64,000 nt of DNA from Streptomyces parvus (lineage in GTDB: Bacteria; Actinomycetota; Actinomycetes; Streptomycetales; Streptomycetaceae): positions 620,001-684,000 of the forward strand of contig NZ_CP135079.1 in assembly GCF_032121415.1 (NCBI RefSeq), in the 5' to 3' direction. Below are positions 60,395 to 64,000 of this stretch, one piece after another. Below the pieces are notes generated by a model. It did not search any database. It saw nothing but the letters and a program-made list of their open reading frames with translations, and was not told the origin of the DNA. A program made the translations under genes and the position numbers. The number at the start of each line of letters is the position of its first letter. The stretch's first letter is position 1.

Positions 60395-61272
60395 CGGCCG
60401 CTCTCCTCGCCGGTACGGGCGACCGCCGCGGCGCGGTCGCCGCCCGCGGCCTGCTTCCGCCGCGGGGGCAGCCGGTCGGTGAGCCAGCCCGGGGCCTGGG
60501 AGGGCCGGGTCGCGGTGGGCGCGTCCAGCGTGATCCGCTCGTGGATGGTCGCGGCCCGTGCGAGCAGCGGGGCGACATAGGCCCGGCGCACCTCGTCGGC
60601 GGAGTCGAAGCCGGGCTCGTCGGCCAGCCAGACGTCCGGCACATCGGCGGCCACTTCGGTGAGCAGTTGCTCGGTGACCAGCGGGGCGAGCTCGGCGGCC
60701 GCGGCCGCGATGTCCGGCCCGAAGGGGGCCAGGACGTGGTCGGAGGCGTTGTACGGCTTGGCGGCGGAGGCCCGGGCGCCCGGCCAGTTGTGGTGCCAGA
60801 TCATGGTCGCGCCGTGGTCGATGAGCCAGAGGTCGCCGTGCCAGACGAGCAGGTTGGGGTTGCGCCAGGAGCGGTCCACGTTGTTGATCAGCGCGTCGAA
60901 CCAGACGATCCGCCCGGCCTCGGCCGCCCCGACCTCGTAGGCGAGCGGGTCGAACCCGAACGAGCCCGGCAGATAGTCCATCCCGAGGTTCAGCCCACCG
61001 CTCGCCCGGAGCAGCTCCTGCACCTCCTCGTCGGGCTCGGCGAGACCGATGACGGGGTCGAGCTCGATGGTCACCAGCTCGGGCACCCGCAGCCCCAGCC
61101 GCCGGCCGAGCTCTCCGCAGATGATCTCGGCGACGAGCGTCTTGCGCCCCTGCCCGGCCCCGGTGAACTTCATGACGTACGTGCCCAGGTCGTCGGCCTC
61201 GACGATCCCTGGGAGCGAGCCACCCTCCCGCAGGGGCGTGACATAGCGGGTCGCTACGACTTCTTGCAACAC
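60391..61272 (-). CDS. HipA-like kinase
   Basis: The 293-residue protein is a compact HipA-type kinase: TYVMKFTGAGQGRKTLVAE near residue 31 (Lys and following Glu), the catalytic loop ALINNVDRSWRNPNLLVWHG near 126, and the metal motif as LWLIDHGATMIWHH near 147. It lacks the HipA N-terminal domain and has no adjacent HipB-type DNA-binding partner. It may phosphorylate a tRNA synthetase, lipid or small molecule. GTG 61272 gives the standard N terminus (LQEVVATRYVTPL). An inactive integrase lies immediately upstream. Confidence 0.85.
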   Translation of the reverse strand: MLQEVVATRYVTPLREGGSLPGIVEADDLGTYVMKFTGAGQGRKTLVAEIICGELGRRLGLRVPELVTIELDPVIGLAEPDEEVQELLRASGGLNLGMDYLPGSFGFDPLAYEVGAAEAGRIVWFDALINNVDRSWRNPNLLVWHGDLWLIDHGATMIWHHNWPGARASAAKPYNASDHVLAPFGPDIAAAAAELAPLVTEQLLTEVAADVPDVWLADEPGFDSADEVRRAYVAPLLARAATIHERITLDAPTATRPSQAPGWLTDRLPPRRKQAAGGDRAAAVARTGEESGR

Positions 61273-61339
61273 TTTCCCAGGTCACCCATCTTTTCAGCCT
61301 TACAATCAACGGAGGACTACTGCCGGGCGCAGAGGCGGG

Positions 61340-62415
61340 AACCGCCGGTCGACGGCGCCGGGGAGAATCTGGGGAGTTTCGGCTAGCGAGCCGATGCCCC
61401 GCCCTTCCCAAGCAGACCGTCGATGGTGCCGCGCCCCCTTGCTGCCGGCATCCGGCATGAAGTGAGCATAGTAACCGAGAGTGATCGCCGGCGAGGAATG
61501 TCCGAGCCACCGCGCCATGGTCACGACGGACTCTCCGGCTTCCAGGATGGTCGAGGCGTAGGTGTGCCGAAGCACGGGGAAACCGTCCGTTCGGGGCCGC
61601 CGCCCACTGCCAGGCTTTCGTCCCCTCGGCACGTGGCGGGATGACACCGGCCTTGGCCAAGGCCGGCTTGCAGGTGTAGGTGTTCCATGTGTTCCCCGCG
61701 ATGGCGTTGCCGAAGCGGGTGGTGAGCAGCAGGGAAGACTTCTTCCTCTCCCCCTCCGGCTTCCCCCACGGCAGCTCCATCCCAACTGGCGGGAACACTT
61801 CGATGTGACGCCTGAGTTCCTCGGCCACCGAGGGGGCAGATCCACGGTGCGGATCTTCTTCCCCTTCGGCGAGGTGAAGTACAGCCTTCCGTATATCGCC
61901 CGCACTTGGCGCCGAACGTGAAGCATGCCGCGTTCACGGTCGATGTCCTTTGGACTCAGTCCGAACACCTCGCCCTGGCGGAGTCCGCGGCCCGGACCGA
62001 CTACGACGGCGATCCTGTTCCGCTCGTTGACGGCATCGCGGACCCGCAGTGCCGTAGCCATCGGCCACGCGCCGCGCCGCTCCCGTGGCGACTTGGGCCA
62101 CCGCGCAGATTTTGCGTGCACGGGGTTGCGCGCGAGGCGCTTGTCGCCGACGGCCGCTTCCAGGATGGAGGAAAGCTCGGACAGGATGCCGCGCTGGTAG
62201 TCGACCGACGAGACTGTCGACTCCAAGTTGGCTACGAACGCACGGAGATCGGCGATACTCCTGAGAGGAAGCCGGCCCCGGTACGGGATGATATGGAGAC
62301 GCGTTCCACGCTCCTGCCTGTCCTGGGTTTTCGGAGCACCTCCTCGACCTGGCGTCCAGTGCGACAGCCGGTCCCACAAGGCGTTCTCCACACCTGCGTT
62401 GAATCCCACGTGCCG
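61340..62415 (-). pseudogene. Tyrosine-recombinase (integrase) pseudogene with frameshifts
   Basis: Parts of a site-specific integrase are spread over two or three frames. The N-terminal and core-binding parts (62409 to about 61830) include ALRVRDAVNERNRIAVVVG and the first catalytic Arg in GLRQGEVFGL. The middle (about 61828-61590) continues in another frame with VGMELPWGKPEGERKKSS and WNTYTCKPALAKAGVIPP. The C-terminal catalytic part (about 61585-61410) returns with VLRHTYASTILEAGE and GHSSPAITLGYYAHF. A final shift is needed for the NSPDSPR end. The gene is inactive but retains recognisable His, Arg and Tyr motifs. It marks an old integrative-element scar. Confidence 0.8.
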
Positions 62416-62503
62416 CCCTCTCGAGCGAGCGTGACCTACTCAGCTTCGCCGCCTTGTCAAACGCCCCTGGCGGAACAACAAGCTCTTTGACTCTCCCTGT
62501 CAT
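62405..62503 (-). pseudogene. Possible XRE-type repressor N-terminal fragment
   Basis: From ATG 62503 the minus strand encodes MTGRVKELVVPPGAFDKAAK, then LSRSRSLERAARGI, which resembles the first helices of lambda-repressor-type regulators found with integrative elements. The match ends abruptly near 62405, where the integrase remnant begins. There is no ribosome site. It may be the truncated regulator of the same lost element. Confidence 0.3.
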
Positions 62504-62536
62504 CGACACCAAACCGAGAGATCGCACCTTGATTCC

Positions 62537-64000
62537 TCACGCCTCGTCAAAGGCCTCGATCAGGCGCTCGTACGCCAGCTTCGGCCGCAGGGCCGCGTCC
62601 CACGGCAGGGAATCGGCCGTGCGCGGAGGATAGATCTTGGTGTCGGCGGTGGAACCGTACCGGTCGGTGAATCCCCAGGTGGAGAACGATGTGCAGGTCG
62701 GCTCCTCCAGGCAGACCCGCAGCTTGCCCGCCATCTCATCAGCCTGGGTCTGCCGCCCGTCCTCCTCGTCCTCACCTATGGGGACGTCCATCTCCGACAC
62801 CCGCGCCTGAACCCCGAGCTCCGCCAGATCCCGCACATGGCTGCGGAAGGTCTCCGGGTCGATGCGGTCGCCGGGTGCGTACTCATGGTTCTGGAAACCC
62901 ACGCCGTCGATCGGCACGCCGCGTTCCTTGAGCCGCTTGATCAGATCGTAAAGGGCGTCCCACCGCTCGCCTTCCTCCTCGACCCCGTACTCGTTGAGGA
63001 ACAGCCGTGCCTTCGGATCGGCCCGGTGGGCGGCCCTGAACGCCTCGTCGATGTACTCCTCCCCCATGGCCTCGAACCACGGGCTCTGCTCGGAGCGCAG
63101 ACCGAGATCCCCGTTGGTGTAGCTCTTCTCGTCGTCGGACATGGGCTCGTTGACCACATCCCATTCCGCGACTTTTCCCTTGAAGTGCCCGGCGACCATG
63201 GCGATGTGCCGGAGCATGGTCCGGCGCACCTCCTCGGGGTCGTCGTCCTCCCGCATCCAGCTGGGCAGAGCCTCGTGCCAGACGAGGGTGTGCGCGTGCA
63301 CCTTCATGTCGTTTGCGCGGGCGAAGCGTACGAGTAGGTCCGCGTCGCGGAAGTCGTAGACGCCCCGGCGTGGGTGGAGGAACTGTGGCTTGAACGCGTT
63401 CTCCGGAGTGAGCATGGAGAACTGGCTCCCCGCGAGCGCCCGGTAGCGTGAGTCGGTGAGCAGCGGGTTCTCGGCCAGGGCGGCGCCGACGTCGAACGGC
63501 CGCCCCACGTCTGCGGCCCGCGCACGCAGCGACTCGTCGGACTGCTCCTGGCGTAGCCGCGGGGCCTTGATCACGCGGAGCGAGTCACCGCTCTCTGCCC
63601 GCGCGATCAGCTGGGTCAGACGCCATCCCTCGCGGCGCTCGTCTTCGCCCGCGTCCGCCTCCAGACCGAACCAGACAGTGCCCTCGGCGAACACCCCCGG
63701 GTCCTGCACGGTGCCCAGCCGCCGCCCGTCGGCTTTTATGCGGAATGTGTCACCGATACTCGACACGGCGAGCGTCACCGTCCCGGAGCAACCGCAGTCG
63801 AAATCCTTGGAGGTGGCCGGCTCATCGCCCTCGCCGTCCCATATCTGTACCCTCACTTGTCCGTCGGCGGTCACGCCGACGCGGAGTGAGGGCCGCTCCT
63901 GCCGCCACTCGTCGTAGATGACCGGTACCCGTCCGTACAGCCGCAGCCATGAGTCACCTCCATCGTCACCCACACCGGACATGCGCGCGGTGACGGTGAA
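62537..64000 (-). CDS. GH10 endo-1,4-beta-xylanase with N-terminal beta-sandwich domain, partial
   Basis: The minus-strand frame is open to the window edge, so the true start lies beyond 64000; ATG 63982 is internal-like because the preceding codons still read FTVTAR. Residues 1-120 of the visible part form a concanavalin/DUF1080-like sandwich (WLRLYGRVPVIYDEW, IWDGEGDEPATS). The GH10 barrel follows: FSMLTPENAFKPQ, HAHTLVWHEALPSWM, the acid/base Glu in WDVVNEPMSDD, and the nucleophile Glu in ARVSEMDVPIG. It should hydrolyse xylan. A secretion signal, if any, is outside the window. Confidence 0.9.
   Translation of the reverse strand, partial: FTVTARMSGVGDDGGDSWLRLYGRVPVIYDEWRQERPSLRVGVTADGQVRVQIWDGEGDEPATSKDFDCGCSGTVTLAVSSIGDTFRIKADGRRLGTVQDPGVFAEGTVWFGLEADAGEDERREGWRLTQLIARAESGDSLRVIKAPRLRQEQSDESLRARAADVGRPFDVGAALAENPLLTDSRYRALAGSQFSMLTPENAFKPQFLHPRRGVYDFRDADLLVRFARANDMKVHAHTLVWHEALPSWMREDDDPEEVRRTMLRHIAMVAGHFKGKVAEWDVVNEPMSDDEKSYTNGDLGLRSEQSPWFEAMGEEYIDEAFRAAHRADPKARLFLNEYGVEEEGERWDALYDLIKRLKERGVPIDGVGFQNHEYAPGDRIDPETFRSHVRDLAELGVQARVSEMDVPIGEDEEDGRQTQADEMAGKLRVCLEEPTCTSFSTWGFTDRYGSTADTKIYPPRTADSLPWDAALRPKLAYERLIEAFDEA

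Noticed and set aside
1..64000. tRNA, rRNA, riboswitch or CRISPR loci
   Set aside because: No cloverleaf-like, ribosomal or repeat-spacer pattern was seen by eye. Small or divergent structured RNAs could be missed without a covariance-model search.

Overview
The window is about 64 kb of very GC-rich DNA with strong third-position GC bias, frequent GTG starts, many 4-bp GTGA/ATGA gene overlaps and several probably leaderless genes. These traits, a divergent third EF-Tu (tuf3 type), ECF sigma factors including an ECF41 type, a single-chain nitrate reductase fused to a CysJ-like flavoprotein, a GlnR-like box and a PHO-like box point to a Streptomyces chromosome. No rRNA, tRNA, CRISPR array or replication origin was recognised.

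Layout. 1-5.5 kb: tandem CNNM/CBS-domain membrane proteins, a GDSL hydrolase, purB, a Mug-type DNA glycosylase and a ROK regulator. 5.5-6.2 kb: a scar made of a 5'-truncated NTF2-like gene abutting an internally deleted IS5-type element. 6.3-12 kb: GntR/UTRA regulator, ECF41 sigma factor divergent from an alpha/beta hydrolase, and a Tat-exported PhoD phosphatase behind a PHO-like repeat. 11.2-21.2 kb: a SWIM/DUF6493 pair, a membrane ACT-GNAT fusion, a PLP lyase divergent from an Lrp regulator, a DUF885 protein and an ATP-grasp protein. 21.4-33.4 kb: sbcCD and a run of single housekeeping or accessory genes. 33.5-38.2 kb: tuf3 with an unusual leader, an AlkD-like protein, a TVP38 protein, UppP and a small P-loop kinase. 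38.2-42.5 kb: the 1430-residue nitrate reductase.

42.9-47.3 kb is the most interesting region: a tightly coupled operon of a SAM methyltransferase, a fold-type-II PLP enzyme with a non-canonical active-site motif, an ATP-grasp ligase and an MFS exporter. This looks like a compact pathway that makes, amidates and exports an amino-acid-derived metabolite. I cannot assign it to a known product.

47.3-50.2 kb holds an ECF sigma factor, a His-rich membrane protein and a divergent ferric-reductase-like membrane protein, with a perfect CRP-type palindrome in the divergent promoter region. 50.2-60 kb holds a universal stress protein, an NTF2-like protein, Lnt, a Gfo/Idh oxidoreductase, a lipoprotein, Ung, an orphan peptide-binding lipoprotein and a pair of SDR enzymes behind a TetR-style palindrome. 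60-64 kb holds a HipA-like kinase coupled to a DUF3037 protein, a decayed tyrosine integrase with a possible repressor fragment, and a GH10 xylanase that runs off the window end.

Functional themes are DNA repair (Mug, Ung, SbcCD, AlkD-like), nitrogen and sulfur metabolism (nitrate reductase, PLP lyase/Lrp) and cell-envelope biogenesis (Lnt, UppP). Mobile DNA is limited to two decayed remnants. All functions are inferred from sequence motifs read by eye; no database search was run.
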